Assembly: GCA_036874045.1 (NCBI GenBank)
Contig: CM072344.1
Span: 13,426,501 to 13,490,500, forward strand
Direction: 5' to 3'
Length of the DNA stretch: 64,000 bases
From: Cymodocea nodosa
Lineage: Eukaryota > Streptophyta > Magnoliopsida > Alismatales > Cymodoceaceae
Made by a program: the position numbers and the translations under genes. How positions within the stretch are numbered: the stretch's first letter is position 1; the number at the start of each line of letters is the position of its first letter. Under the pieces are notes generated by a model. It had not been told where the DNA came from, ran no database searches, and worked only from the letters and a program-made list of their open reading frames with translations. This document shows positions 48,914 through 62,027 of the stretch, one piece after another.

Positions 48914-51900
48914 TGTTTATTGGGAAAACTTGTTTGATTTGTTTTTATGCTTATATTAATAAATTCTTTTAGAATCAAACAAATAACTTTTCACATAAAT
49001 TAGCTATTAAGTCCAATTTGTATTTTAACTGCAAGTGCATAGTGTCTATTGTATTTGTGTGCAAGTATAGGTCGATCCTACAGAGATTGAGTAAGAATAA
49101 TGTACTATTTTGATTTTTATAACTAGAGTTTTATATGTATTTAATTAAGCTCTCCATTGATTTATAGTTAACTCAACGAACTTAGTTCGTGGAGTTACAG
49201 TTAACTCAACGGACTATCTTTGTAGACTTCTCCACAAGCCTACTGTTTAGAATGAAAAAGTGCATAATATTAATGGCTAAATGATGGTTAATTGCATAAT
49301 ATTTAGCTTATCATATAAGAATTAAGTCATTATGTTATTATTGTACTGTTATATGCTTTAAAAAAAGAATCTACATAATTTCAGGGAATTAATGTTAATT
49401 TAGTACATTTCTGAACTGTTGGTAAATTGTAGGCTGTGAAATTCTTAAGTATCCGAATTTTCTGTTATTTTAGAGAGTTATATTGCATGTACCAGACAGT
49501 TATGTTTTTAATGATAGAAGAATATTTTATTATTTCCTAGAGTACACGTGTTGAAACCTTAATGCATGACTTAAGTGGATTTTCGGTAAGTTATCTGTTA
49601 ACTATCCAAATTGCATTTGGGCATCGGATAGTTAGGTTCGTAAGTGTCCGAAATATCTAAACTCGTTAAGTTAGAATTATGCACATGTTGAATTTAAATG
49701 CTTTAGTATATCATGTGAGATGCACATGCTTAACTCATTAAGTTAGCATAACTGTATGGGTTGAGTTACATGAATACACACTAAAGTAACGCGTTATGTT
49801 AGCAGCTTATTTCTTTATTGCACGTGTTTTATAGTTAAATCAACGAAGTAAGTCCGTTGAGTTATCTGTAACTCCACAGACCATTTATTTTCTAATATGC
49901 CACTATAGCAATTACAAAAATAGGACATTCGAAGGAAAACCACGATTGCATGTATCACGTAGGAATTCACTCGTGGAAGGAAGAAGAAATCACTATTGTT
50001 GATATAAATGAAGGAAATCCAACTAATCATCTAAGCAGAAGCAGTTACTACTGAATAAATATAAAAGAAGAGGAGAAAAATGAAGAAAGTGTGGTTGGCT
50101 GTGTGTGTAGAGGTGGACGATCACGTTAACTGCAGACAGCGTCGGAAGTTCAATGAAGCTCCACACCATCACCAAAAATCACCAACATTATCATAATCAC
50201 CAACCATCGAATGTCTGTGAGGATACTTTCTTGATGTTGGGTCGATTTTAAACCAAATATAGTGCTTGACAACCATTGTGAGGAGTGATTGTGTTGCAAG
50301 AAGGGAAGCTATTTTCACCAAACACCGACTCATATCTTAGGAGATCGTAAAGCTTCTAGCCTTAGTTTCGTGTTGATGCAAGTATGCTGAAGAGGAAATC
50401 ATCTTGCAATTCTAGACTCACGATTCTATAGGGAGAGGAGGCAGGATTGTAAGTGATTAAGTTTTCAGTAGTGTAATCGCGTCGCATGTAGTGACAGAAG
50501 TTTTTATTATCGATAGAGATTTTTACATTTCACCTTTCGCCCATTTTCATGAACTTATCTAAACAAAAATACCAAAAATAACAACTTATCTATGTTTATA
50601 TTTAGTATTTAAGTGTTGTATTGTTTGTTTTGTATCGTGATTAATATTATCATTGTTAGTATTGTGAATGTTTTATGTTTGTTTGATTTAGAAAATAGAA
50701 AATAGTTTTACAGTTTACTGAAATTGATTCGTTCCAGATACTTAAAGATTTTAATGGTTATTGTTTAAAATATCTGAATGTTAGTGTTGCATAATGATAA
50801 ATCTAATATTAACTAGCATTTAAGAGCTTAATTGATGTTATTTATAATATGTGGAACCGCCTAATAGTTCACCGAATTCCTTTGTAAATAGCAGTATTTA
50901 ACTAGAAAGATAGGCTTGTGGAGTTAACTTAAGTCCACGAGGTTAGTCCGTTGAGTTAACCATAACTCCATGAACTTGGTCCGTTGTGTTAACTGCAACT
51001 CAACGAAGTGCTTACTGAACACATAAATTCCATTATTAAAATCAAAATAGTACGCAATTCTTACTCAATCTCTGTGAGATCGACCTGTACTTGCACATAA
51101 ATACAATATATACTGTGCACTTGTAGTTAAAATACAAATTAGAATTAATATCTAATTTGTGTGAAAGGTTGTTAGTTTACTTCTAAAAGTAATTATTGAT
51201 ATAAGCCTAAAGACAAATTAAACCAGTAAAAATAGAAGTTAACGAACCCAACAGACAAGTTTTCTAGCGCCGTTGTCGGAGACTGGTTGTCTGATCTAAC
51301 CTTTCACATCAATACACCTACCTAATAATTTCCAATTAAATGCTGCTATTCACAAAGGAATTCAGTCATCCATTAGGTGACTCCACAGAATGTAAATAAT
51401 ATCAATTAAGCTTTTTAATGTTAGTTAATCTGAGATTTATCATTAATCAACACTAACATTCAGATAATCATTAAGATTTTGAGTATTCTGTACAAATCAG
51501 TTTCAGTAATCAATAAAACTATTTTCTATTTTCTGAATCAAATAAATATAAAACATTCTCAATACTGATAATGATAACATTAATCATGATACAAAACAAA
51601 CAATACAACACATAAATACTAACTATAAACATAGATAATTAGTTTTTGGTATTTTTGTTTTGATATATTCCTGAAGATGAACGAAAGGTGAAATGTAAAA
51701 ATTCTCTATCGATAGTAAGAACTTCCATCACTACATGCAATGTAATTATATCATTGAAAACTTAATCACTTACAATCATACCTCCTCTTCCTATAGAATC
51801 ACGAACCTAGACTTGTAAGTTGATCTCCTCTTTAGTATATTGGCATCAACCCAAAACCAATGCTAGAAACTTTATGATCTTCTGAGATATGAGTCGGTGC

Positions 51901-52617
51901 TTGGTGAAAATGATTTTCCTTCTTGTGACCTGATCACTCCTCACAATGGTTATCAATCACCATTTTTGGCTCAGAATTAACCTGACATCTGGAAAGTATC
52001 CTTAAAGACCTCCGATGGTCAGTGATTGTGGTGGTGTTATGGAGCTTTAGGGAACTTTCTACGCTACCTGCAGTTAGCGCGGTTCTCCACCTTCACACAC
52101 ACTTTTCTTCATTTTTCTCCTCTTCTTTTTATATTTCTTTCAATAGTAACTACTTCTACTTAAATGATTGGTTGGATTTCCTTCATTCATATCAACAATG
52201 GTGATTTCTTCTTCATTTTACGAGTTAATTCTTACGTGATACGTGCAATTGTGGTTTTCCTTTGAATTGCTTGTTTCCTGCAACTACTAACAGTGGCATG
52301 TTTAGAAAATAACTGGTCTGTGGAGTTAGTGTAACTCAATGGACTTACTCCATTGACTTAACTTTTAACTCAATAGACTTAATATAAAACATGTGCCACT
52401 TATGTGACATAATAAAACCTTTAAATTCAAATGCACAAAATGATAACTTTACGAGGGTTTGTAATCTTAACTTCGTAAATTTATGAGAATCTGTAAACTT
52501 AACTATAAATTTTACAAGGTTTTGTACCCTTAATAACTTTACAAAGGCTCATAACCTTACATGACTAACTTGACGAATTTGCAGGTAATAATATTATACA
52601 TTTTTTCAATCTAAACA
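48914..52617 (-). mobile_element. Solo LTR Y (family A), inserted in the LTR of E
   Basis: Two pieces, 52617-51317 and 49243-48914, form one minus-strand LTR (start TGTTTAGATTGAAAA) interrupted by LTR Z. Outer flanks GTAAT (48909-48913) and GTAAC (52618-52622) are a one-mismatch duplication. Its 3' end lacks the tRNA-Asp-like tract. Confidence 0.75.
49244..51316 (+). mobile_element. Solo LTR Z (family A), perfect TSD
   Basis: It runs TGTTTAGAATGAAAAAGTG to TTTCACATCAATACA, 2,073 bp, and is flanked by CCTAC on both sides (49239-49243, 51317-51321). This defines the true family A ends. It is in inverse orientation to the host LTR Y, so the two make a long palindrome with arms of more than 1 kb. 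It contains the best-preserved tRNA-Asp-like tract (TAGCGCCGTTGTCGG at 51268). Confidence 0.92.
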
Positions 52618-52905
52618 GTAACCATTAAGATTTTGGGTGTTTTGTACAAATCAATTTAAGTAATCAATAAACTATTTCCTATGTTCTGAATCAAATAAAT
52701 ATGAAACATTCACAATACTAACAATAATAACATTGATCACAATACAAAACAAACACTACAACACCTAAATGCTTACTATAAACATAGATAATTAATTTTG
52801 TTTTGATATGTTCCTGAAAATGAACAAAAGGTGAGATGTGGAAATTGTTTATTGACAATAAAAACTTTTGTCACTACATACGACGTGATTACACCATTGA
52901 AAACT

Positions 52906-55900
52906 TATTGAGTCTTATGTTTTGATGATGTATGCTAAATGAATGTAATCATATTTACTCAATTACTATTGTTTGTGAAAGTAAATTAAGAACATTAATT
53001 AATATAGAAAGAGTTTACTGATATGAATACTTACCTATAATGGATCTAAAATTATGCTAAGTTAAATAACTAGTCGTTAACTTATATTAACTTTTCATTT
53101 AACTAAACGTTAAGTTAACGTGTGTTTTTTATTGTCAGGCATGATATGTTTTAAAGTTATATTTCTGTATCATATATAATGCATGTTATGACAACTCGTT
53201 GAGTTAGTGCTTTATTTGTAAAAAGGTTATGTGAGAACTCATTGAGTTATAGGCTTAAAGGTTAAAATAGGTCATGTGAGAACTCTTTGAGTTAGTGAAC
53301 ATAGTGTTAAAGTGAAGAGACGAACTCATTAAGTTAGTATTGTGCATGTGGTGAATTTAGAGTTTACAAATGTTATAGTGTATCACGTGAGTTGCACATG
53401 TTTAACTCATTAAGTTAACATAACTATACACGTTGAGTTTCTATATTGAACACTAAGGCAACGCGTTAGGTTAGTGCTATAAACTTAAAGTTATTATTCT
53501 TGCACATGGTAAATACCTTATTGTTTAAAACATTTATTTATTATTGGTTTGTTGAGTTATCAATAACACAATGAAGTTTGTTCGTTGAGTTAACCATAAC
53601 ACCATGAAGCTGGCTCGTTGAGTTAGCATAACACCACAAACTTAGTTCATTGAGTTAGTTACAGTTCATGTCATTTGAATTGGCACATGATGAACTTGTT
53701 AAGTTATAAATCTACTTGTTTTACTTGTTAAGTTAACATTAACACGACTTGTTATTATATTTGACGAAAAATTTTGGATGAGAAAGTTTATTTTACAGGA
53801 AATTTTTCAAAGATCCAGGGTTGATGATTAAAGAAAAATTCGAGAGAAAAACATGGATCAAAATGTGTGTATTTCGATGAAGGAAAAAGAGAAGACGTGA
53901 ATAATAGAAAACTGATTATGGATAAATGTGGAGGATATGCATGAAATAGAAATACAGTATAAAAGGCATAGAATTCTTGTTGATCAATTATCCCTAGACA
54001 CCAAACGAAACATATTTTCAGAGATCAAACGCCTCTCCAGGGAAAAACTCTTAGATAAAAGAAAATTCAGTGAAGGAGAGAAAGTCAGATATATGTCACT
54101 AAAGAATTGAGGAATTAAAAGAAAACAAATTCGGTGAAGCAAAGAAAGTCAAATATTAGTCACTGAAGATTTGCAGAAGAAGAAGAAAAATCTCAAACAG
54201 GGAGAAATGTTTTAAATTTCATAAATTAATTTTTTCTATTTGTAGTTATAAAATTGATTAGATGAAACATTGTATCGTTATATAATTACATCTACAATTT
54301 ATAAGGAGAATTGAATTATATACTATAATTAAAACCTTGAATAAAATGATTTGATTAAAATAGTGTCTTAACGTGTTTTTAATTTTGAAGTTTCAATTAT
54401 AATTGAAAATGTTGAAAAACACAATTCACCCCCCTCTTATGTAGTGTTAAGAATGAAAAAGTGCATAATATTAACGGTTAAATGATGGTTAATTACATAA
54501 TATTTAGCTTATCATATGAGAATTAAGCCATTATGTTATAATTGCACTATTATATGCTTTAATGAAAGAATCTACATAATTTTAAAGAATTAACGTTAAT
54601 TAAGTATATTTCTGAACTATCGGTGAACTACAGGCTTTGAAATTCTTAAGTATCTAAATTTTCTATTATTTCGGAGAGTTACATTTTATGTACCTAATAG
54701 TTATGTTTTAAACAATAGAAGAATATTTTATTATTTTTTGGAGTACACGTGTTGAAACATTAATGCATGACTTAAGTGAATGTTTGGTAAGTTATCCGAT
54801 AACTATCCTAAATGCATTTGAACATTAAATAGTTAAGGTTGTAAGTATCCAAAATATCTGAACTCGTTAAGTTAGAATTATGCATGTGTTGAATTTAAAT
54901 GCTTTATTATGTCACGTGAGCTGCACATGTTTAACTCGTTAAGTTAGCATAACTATACATGTTGAGTTACTTGAATATATACTAAGGTAACGCGTTGCGT
55001 TAGTAGCTTATAGGTTATTTCTTTATTGCACGTGTTTTATAGTTAAATCAATGAAGTAACTTCGTTGAGTTATCTGTAATTCCACGAACCATTTATTTTC
55101 GAATATGCCACTGTAGTAGTTGTAGAAACAGGAAATTCGAAGGTAAACCACGATTGCATGTATCACGTAGGAATTCACTCGTGGAATGAAGTAGAAATCA
55201 CCATCATTGATATAGATGAAAGAAATCCAACCAATCATCTAAGTAGAAGCAATTACTACAGAAAGAAATATAAAAGAAGAGGAGAAAGATGAAAAAAGGG
55301 TGTGTGCAGAGTGAAGAACTGCGCTAACTGTAGGAAGCGTCGGAAGTTCCCTGAAGCTCCACACCACCACCAAAATCACCAACCATCTCAAGTATGTGAG
55401 GATACTTTCCTAATGTCAGGTCGATTATGAGCCAAACACGGTGATTGACAACCACTGTAAGGAGTGATCGCGTCGCGGGAAGGAAAGCCACTTTCAATAA
55501 GCACCAACTCATATCTCAAGAGATCGTAAAGCTTCTAGCCTTGGTTTTAGGTTAATACAGTATGTTGAAGAGGAGATCATCTTACAATTCTTGATTCGTG
55601 ATTTTATAGGGAGAGGAGGTAAGATTAAGTGATTAAGTTTTCAATGGTGTAATTATGTCGCATGTAGTGACAGAAGTTTTTACTGTCAATATAGATTTTT
55701 ACATTTCACCTTTTGTTCATCTTCAGGAACATATCAAAACAAAAATACCAAAAACAACAAATTATTTGTGTTTACCTTTAGTATTAAAGTGTTGTATTGT
55801 TTGTTTTGTATCGTGATTAATGTTATCATTGTTAGTATTGTGAATGTTTTATGTTTGTTTGATTTAGAAAATAGAAAATAATTTTATTGTTTACTAAAAT

Positions 55901-56470
55901 TGATTCGTTCTAGATACTTAAAGATTTTAACGGTTACTGTTTGAAATATCTGAATGTTATTGTTGCTTAATGATAAATTTAATATTAATTAACATTAAAA
56001 AACTTAATTGATGTTATTTACATTTTGTGGAACCACCCCAAATTCCTTTATAAATAGTAATATTTAACTGGAAAGGTAGGCTCGTGGAGTTAACATAAGT
56101 CCACGAGGTTAGTCCATTGAGTTAACCATAACTCCACGAACTAGGTCCGTTGTGTTAACTGTAACTCAACGGACTGCTTAACTAAATACATATAAACTTC
56201 AATAGAAAAATTGAAATAGTACACAATTCTTGCTCAATCTCTATGGGATCGACTTGTACTTGCACACAAATACAATATACACTATGCACTTGTAGTTAAA
56301 ATACAAATTGGATTTAATATCTAATTTGTGTGAAAGGTTGTTTATTTACTTCTAAAAGTAATTATTGATATAAGCATAAAAACAAATTAAAAAAGTTTTG
56401 GGGCACCGCTATATAAACAAGTTTAAGATTTAACTTTTCACATCAATACATGTAGCCATTCAATCCTACA
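52906..56470 (+). mobile_element. Solo LTR B2 (probable copia) interrupted by LTR W
   Basis: Pieces 52906-54444 and 56456-56470 form one LTR of family B (compare 29914-31524), about 1,554 bp, ending CAATCCTACA. The perfect 5-bp duplication AAACT flanks it (52901-52905, 56471-56475). Its start reads TATTGAGTC, a decayed TG. It lies in the 3' LTR of element E. Confidence 0.85.
54445..56450 (+). mobile_element. Solo LTR W (family A), perfect TSD
   Basis: It runs TGTTAAGAATGAAAAAGTG to CACATCAATACA, 2,006 bp, flanked by TGTAG on both sides (54440-54444, 56451-56455). It sits 26 bp before the end of LTR B2. Its tRNA-Asp-like tract is strongly decayed (ggggcaccgc). Confidence 0.92.
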
Positions 56471-57517
56471 AAACTTAATCACTTATAGTCATGCCTCCTC
56501 TCCCTATAGAATCGCGAACTGAGACTTGTAAGTTGATCTCCTCTTCAGTATATTGGCATCAACCCGAAACCAAGGCTAGAAGCTTTACGATCTCCTAAGA
56601 GATGAGTCGATGCTTGGTAAAAATGGTTTTCCTTCCTACGACGCAATCACTTCTCATAGTGGTTGTCAGTCACTATGTTTGGCTCGGAATCAACTCGACA
56701 TCTAGAAAATATCCTCACAGACCTTTGATGGTTGATGATTGGTGGTGGTGTTATAGAGTTTTAGGTAACTTCCAATGCTTCCTACAGTTAGTGTGATTCT
56801 CCACACTCTCTTTGTTTTTCTCCTCTTCTTTTTATATTTTTTTTAGTAGTAACTACTTCTGCCTAAATTATTGGTTAGATTTCCTTCATTCATATCAACG
56901 ATGGTGATTCCCTCTTCATTCTACGATTTAAATCCTGCGTGATACGTGTAATCATGGTTTTTCTTCAAATTTCCTATTTCTACAACTGCTTCACATGAAC
57001 TATTAGAAAATAGCTAGTCCATAGACTTACTCCATTGACTTAACTGTTAACTCAATAGACTTCTCTCATTGAATAAAGCTTAACTCAATGGACTTAATAT
57101 AAATAATAATATAAAACATGTGCAACCCACGTGATATAATATAACATTTAAATTCACATGTACATACTTCCAACTTAATAAGTTTTTATACATTTAAACT
57201 TGTAACTCAACAAACTTATCTCGTTGAGTTAATTGTAACTCAATGAGTTGTTACCGTGCACATGTACATGATATATATATATATGCAAATAAAATAGATC
57301 ATGCTTAATACTATAAAACTACACTTAAAGCAGGTTTTCAATCTTTCAAAAATAATATTTAATTAACATTAATTCCTTAAAATTATGTACATTATGTGAT
57401 TAAGGCATATAATCATGCAATTGTAATATAATGGCTTAATTCTCATATGATAAGCTAAATATTATGCAAATAACCATTATTTAACCATTAATATTATGTA
57501 CTTTTTCATTCCAAACA

Positions 57518-57530
57518 CTTCCCCCATACC
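57518..57530 (-). other. Polypurine tract of element E
   Basis: The minus strand reads GGTATGGGGGAAG immediately before the 3' LTR start at 57517, the same as in M1. Confidence 0.8.
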
Positions 57531-59553
57531 TACTTTTTGCTAGTCTCTTAACAAACTAATAAGGTCTAATTAATTGGTCTTTCTAAAGTGCTAGAACTAT
57601 TTTTAAGGTGTTAAATATAATCAGTATTTCTTATGAAAAATATTTCTTCATCTTGTATCTTCAGAATATTAAGATTAGATTAATATAAAGATATTCTCTG
57701 TAATTCAATAATCCAATTTAACATTGTTTTTCCTCCTCCACTTGTAAATATATTTTAAAAATACGTAAATTACATACAGAATATACTGACATAAAATAGA
57801 TGGTACTTATATTAAAAAAAAAAATTTTTACATCTATTATCCTGAATTTTCCAATATGATTTCCAGAATAAATTTTAATTGCATACAAATCAAAACACAA
57901 TTCAACTTAATATGATTAAAACAAGAAGAATAATGAATTGTATCTCAAATAAACAACTTCAAAAGTCTAATCTAGATTCACACTTTAGTGGTTATAAATA
58001 ACAGAAAATATACTCCATTCAAATGATATCTGTACTTTTAATAAAACACTTTCATCTTTCATAACACTATATGCATATTTTTACTTTAAAAGTTAATTTG
58101 AAAAGCTTGAATCATATAAGAGCTTTTTAGTGTACCTATGTATCGAGCTTTCAGTCAACAATCCCAGATCTGATCAGGACCTTAGGTTGCCAGATTTAAA
58201 AAGTCATTTTTCAGGTCAACAATCCTTATACCTATATGCTCAAGTACAAAAAGCTAATGATCAAACAAATCAATAAACTCTCAAAGCTTTTCACTTTATC
58301 CTTACTTTTTTCTTTTCAACATAATATATATATGTACTTAATTCATACAGATTCAATAAAGTATAATCTCATATAATCCTGCTTCTACAATCTACTGAAA
58401 AATATGAATCCACATTAATAAGCTCATACGTTTTTTGTAGTTTAATATGATTTACACATAAATCATTTTACAAGTTTAATCAACCAAAGTAAATGTATCC
58501 TTGATTATATGCATTTCATTCAATCCAAAAATCAACATTTCAGCTTTTTTAGGATTTCAGATAATCTTCTGAATTTCAGTTAAGCATTTTGATTTTCCTT
58601 TAAAATTGTAAAACTGTTAAACTCATAAAATTCAATAAAAACATAAGATAATATACCAAATTTGTATTAATAGTAAAGTATTATAGTATATTATATATGA
58701 TTCTAAATATACATTTTAGGTAGTTACAGTAAATTTCTTCCTTTTTTATAGTTTCAGCTATCGGAAGGTTTTAGAAAAATTTTGGATAGTTACCATGATC
58801 TTTTGGAAAGTTATAGAGAAATTTTAGATAGTTACAGCAAAATGCATAAAAATATTTCTCAGTTTTCACAAAAATTTGCAACACGATCCTAATTCCTACA
58901 ATTAATAAGAGTACTTCAATTTGAATCTAATTACCTCTCCTCCATACCTACATTTTGCATTGTCCTCAATGTAAAATATTTATAGAAAATACAGTAAATG
59001 TTAGCAGGCATGATAAACTCTTTTGTTAACTTAGCACCTAACTCAACGAACTAACTTAGATCGTTGAGTTATTGAATAACTCCACAAGTTGTGCATGAAT
59101 ATAAATTTAGAAGTAATTAATCACATACCTTGTTCTTTTGTATCTTCATTAATATCTTTCGATTGTTGATTCTAAAAAAATTTTCATTCACAATTAAAAA
59201 TAAAGCATAACAAAATAACAACTAACAACAAAACATTTATTGTTAAATATGTGCATTGTGTGTAACCCAAACTCCTATGCCTTTGGTGGCTCACAAGCAA
59301 GCCAATTGATTTCTTAGAATAGATAACAACAAATTGGATTGATATTTTGTTTTTCTTTCTTTTATACGAAAAATAAAACATAAACTAAAGTTTTTCCTTT
59401 CTTTCTTTTTTTTTCTTAAAATAAATGCAAAATACACACAACATTAAAAATACGAAATCACACTTTAAGAACATTACTGAAATGTAGTGACAAATGGAAT
59501 AAACGTGTTAGTCCAAGCAAAACCTTTAGGCATAATTCTCCTTGTTATTAATT
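57531..59553 (-). other. Non-coding 3' interior of element E
   Basis: About 57531-58870 aligns with 38585-39800 of M1 (ttggtctttctaaagtgctagaa, acaatcccagatctgatcag, ggttgccagattta). It is therefore a conserved part of the family located between the genes and the polypurine tract. 58870-59553 has one GTTGAGTTA hairpin (59040-59095) and AT-rich sequence. No ORF is recognised. Confidence 0.7.
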
Positions 59554-60598
59554 CTATTTCAATGCAATCTGCTTTCCTTTTACTTTATAAACATGCAGTA
59601 TGTTATTATCACTAAATATGAGAGTATTATCATTTATGAAATGAAATGTAGAAAGTGATCCTCTTTTCGTCCAAGATAATGTAGTTTTTATTTCCACATA
59701 TATGTCAATATATTCCTCTTCCCATTTCCATTCATTCGGGTCTTTCATAATCCATATTTGAAATTTCACAAGTTCATCCCACCATCTAACTTGACATAAA
59801 GTAGGATCACCAGTTTCATTATACTATATTCTTAATTGAATTTTATCATTTTCTACAAATGGTGATTCAACTATAGCTTCAGGTATAGATAATATTTCTA
59901 TAAATTCATTGTAACTGTCTATACTCACTATGTATAAATTAGATCTAAATGTAACTAATATATTCGTGACTAGATATATATATCCATCAAGTATCACATG
60001 AGTATTGTTAACTAATGCTTTCTCTCCTAGATATACCATAACATTTTCCTTCCAAGATCTATTCATAAAATTATAAACACTTAAACATAATCCTTCATCC
60101 CAATTTCTAGTTGGTCTCCAATAAAATAATTTTTCAAGAATAATCGAATTCTTATCAGAAAATGTTAAAGCTATCTCACAATTTTCAGTTGGTACTTCAA
60201 ACATATTGGGTCTTCCTATATTCCATTATTCTCTAGTGATAGGATTTCTAATAAAAAATATCAAGTAACAGAATAGTATACCTTGGTTTGGTTCTATATA
60301 CGATCAATCATTCATCTATTCCCATAATATGATCTATTCTTTCTAATGAATTGGGTGGAATTCTAGTAGTTTCTTCTATATTCAGATATTCATAATTGAT
60401 TGAACTGCGATTGAATAATTTCCATAAAACTCCATCTCTAATATTGATAATCTTTGCACCTTGTAGTTCATGAAAATATTTTTCTATAACATACTCTTTA
60501 ATTTGTCTTGACACACAACACAATCTGCATAGATCTTTAACTAATAGATTACTTAATACTTCTCTCACTACATCTAGTGGTAATTCCATCAATTTCAT
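59554..60598 (-). pseudogene. F-box protein pseudogene, intronless
   Basis: ATG at 60598 opens MKLMELPLDVVREVLSNLL, followed by KDLCRLCCVSRQIKEYV. Together these are a standard N-terminal F-box (residues about 4-45), the SKP1-binding module of SCF ubiquitin ligases. After a TGA (60308) and a frameshift, IRNPITRE*WNIGRPN resumes, and the frame continues from 60204 through FYWRPTRNWDEGLCLSVYNF, LYIVSIDSYNEFIEIL and, past a TAG at 59824, NETGDPTLCQVRWWDEL to LHVYKVKGKQ at 59554. This C-terminal part resembles the beta-propeller-like region of plant F-box proteins. Total about 340 codons. Three or more lesions make it a pseudogene. It lies in the same strand and interval as the missing pol of element E, which suggests capture by the element, or alternatively an older gene into which elements inserted. 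Confidence 0.8.
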
Positions 60599-60849
60599 TT
60601 GTTATGATTCTGTATTCAGCAACATAAAAGAAAATTTAAAAGAGATAAAATTAACATAGCTACTTCCATCTACCTTTGTGGAGTTAGGTCATAACTCAAT
60701 GGATTGAGTTCATTGAGTTAAGTAATAACTCTAGGGTACTACTACTATAACTAAAATTTCCATTTTTTTAATGTTTTCTATCTATATTTTTCTACTTACT
60801 ATATTATACATAGTTGCTAATAATTATGTTGCCTCATTCAGGTTCCCTC

Positions 60850-62027
60850 CCATAGGAGGTATCATTTTCATTAACAGTTCTGTTCAAAGGGTTCGATATT
60901 GCTTGAATTGGCAATCCTCCTATAGGTATAACTTCTATTGATTCCTTCTATTTAGGGGGTATATTTCTATTCATATTCTGATTTTGAATGACAACATTCC
61001 CAAACACATGATCTAAACGATTGTTTAATTGTTGAATTATTTTTTCTAATTTCTCTATTCTAGATCTTTGTTCAATTAATGCTTCATAACTTGCATTTTT
61101 ATCATTTATATTTTCTCCTCCTTGGAAATTGTTATTTCTCCAAGATAAATTCAGGTGATTTCTCCAATTAGGGTTGTAAAAATTACCAAAGTTTTCTTTT
61201 TAGTTTCTAGCATAAATAACATCTAAGTTATTAATATTTGCATTCTTTTCTGCTAGTTTTTTATTTAGTGATAACTCTTCTATTTTCTTTGTTAACTTAG
61301 TTAATTTAACTTCAAGTATAGTGTTCAAATCCATTTCATGCATACCCCTTAGCAATATTTTCTTATCTGTAATAGCTTCAGTTGAGTTTTCCCACTGAGT
61401 AGTTCTTTTTGCAAAGTTTTCTAAATAAACTCAAGCATCTTCACTATATAGTTTTAGAAATCCATTCTAAGAAGTAGATTCTAATAAAGATTTAGTTGAA
61501 GCATCTATACCTTCATAAATTACACCTATTAATTATGTTTTACTCATTGCATGATGTGGGCATTGAATTAATAAATCTTTAAATCATTTAAAATATTTCT
61601 AGAATGATTATCCCTATTTTTGGCAACACATTAATATTTCCTTTTTCTTTTTAATTGTTTGATGTGTTCAATAATATTTTTCTAGAAAAATAGAGCAAAA
61701 TTCAGTCCATGTAGAAATTGAATCAGGTGACAAAGTATATAACCATCTCTTAGCTATGTATTTTAAAGCAAAAGAGATATATCTAAGTTTAATAGCATCA
61801 ATACTCATGTTCGACATTTTCATCATTTGACAAACTTCATTAAATTCTCTAAGGAAATAATAGGCGTCTTCTATTTCTAATCCATGAAAGTGCAGTAATT
61901 GACTAATATAATTAGATTTTAGTTCAAACCTATCTCTCTCAAATTTTGGCAATCGAATACATGAAAGTTCATCAACTAGCTTAGGATACAAAATTTCCCC
62001 TAATGATTTTTCTATTGGAGCAACCAT
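60850..62027 (-). pseudogene. Athila-like gag remnant
   Basis: A 119-codon open stretch from ATG 62027 contains FELKSNYISQLLHFHGLEIE, LREFNEVCQMMKMSN and RWLYTLSPDSISTWTEFCSI, the core of the plant Ty3/gypsy (Athila/Tat) Retrotrans_gag domain. Beyond the stop at 61668 the reading continues in pieces: SLLESTS-NGFLKLYSEDA, AKRTTQWENSTEAI, then a coiled-coil-like EALIEQRSRIEKLEKIIQQL. Stops and frame changes are frequent. Gag normally assembles the particle that packages element RNA. No zinc knuckle or protease follows; F-box sequence comes next. Confidence 0.85.

Noticed and set aside
51268-51290. Active primer binding site of a complete retrotransposon at 51.3 kb
   Set aside because: Perfect CCTAC duplications show that LTR Z ends 30-50 bp later and no internal domain follows, so this copy is a solo LTR.
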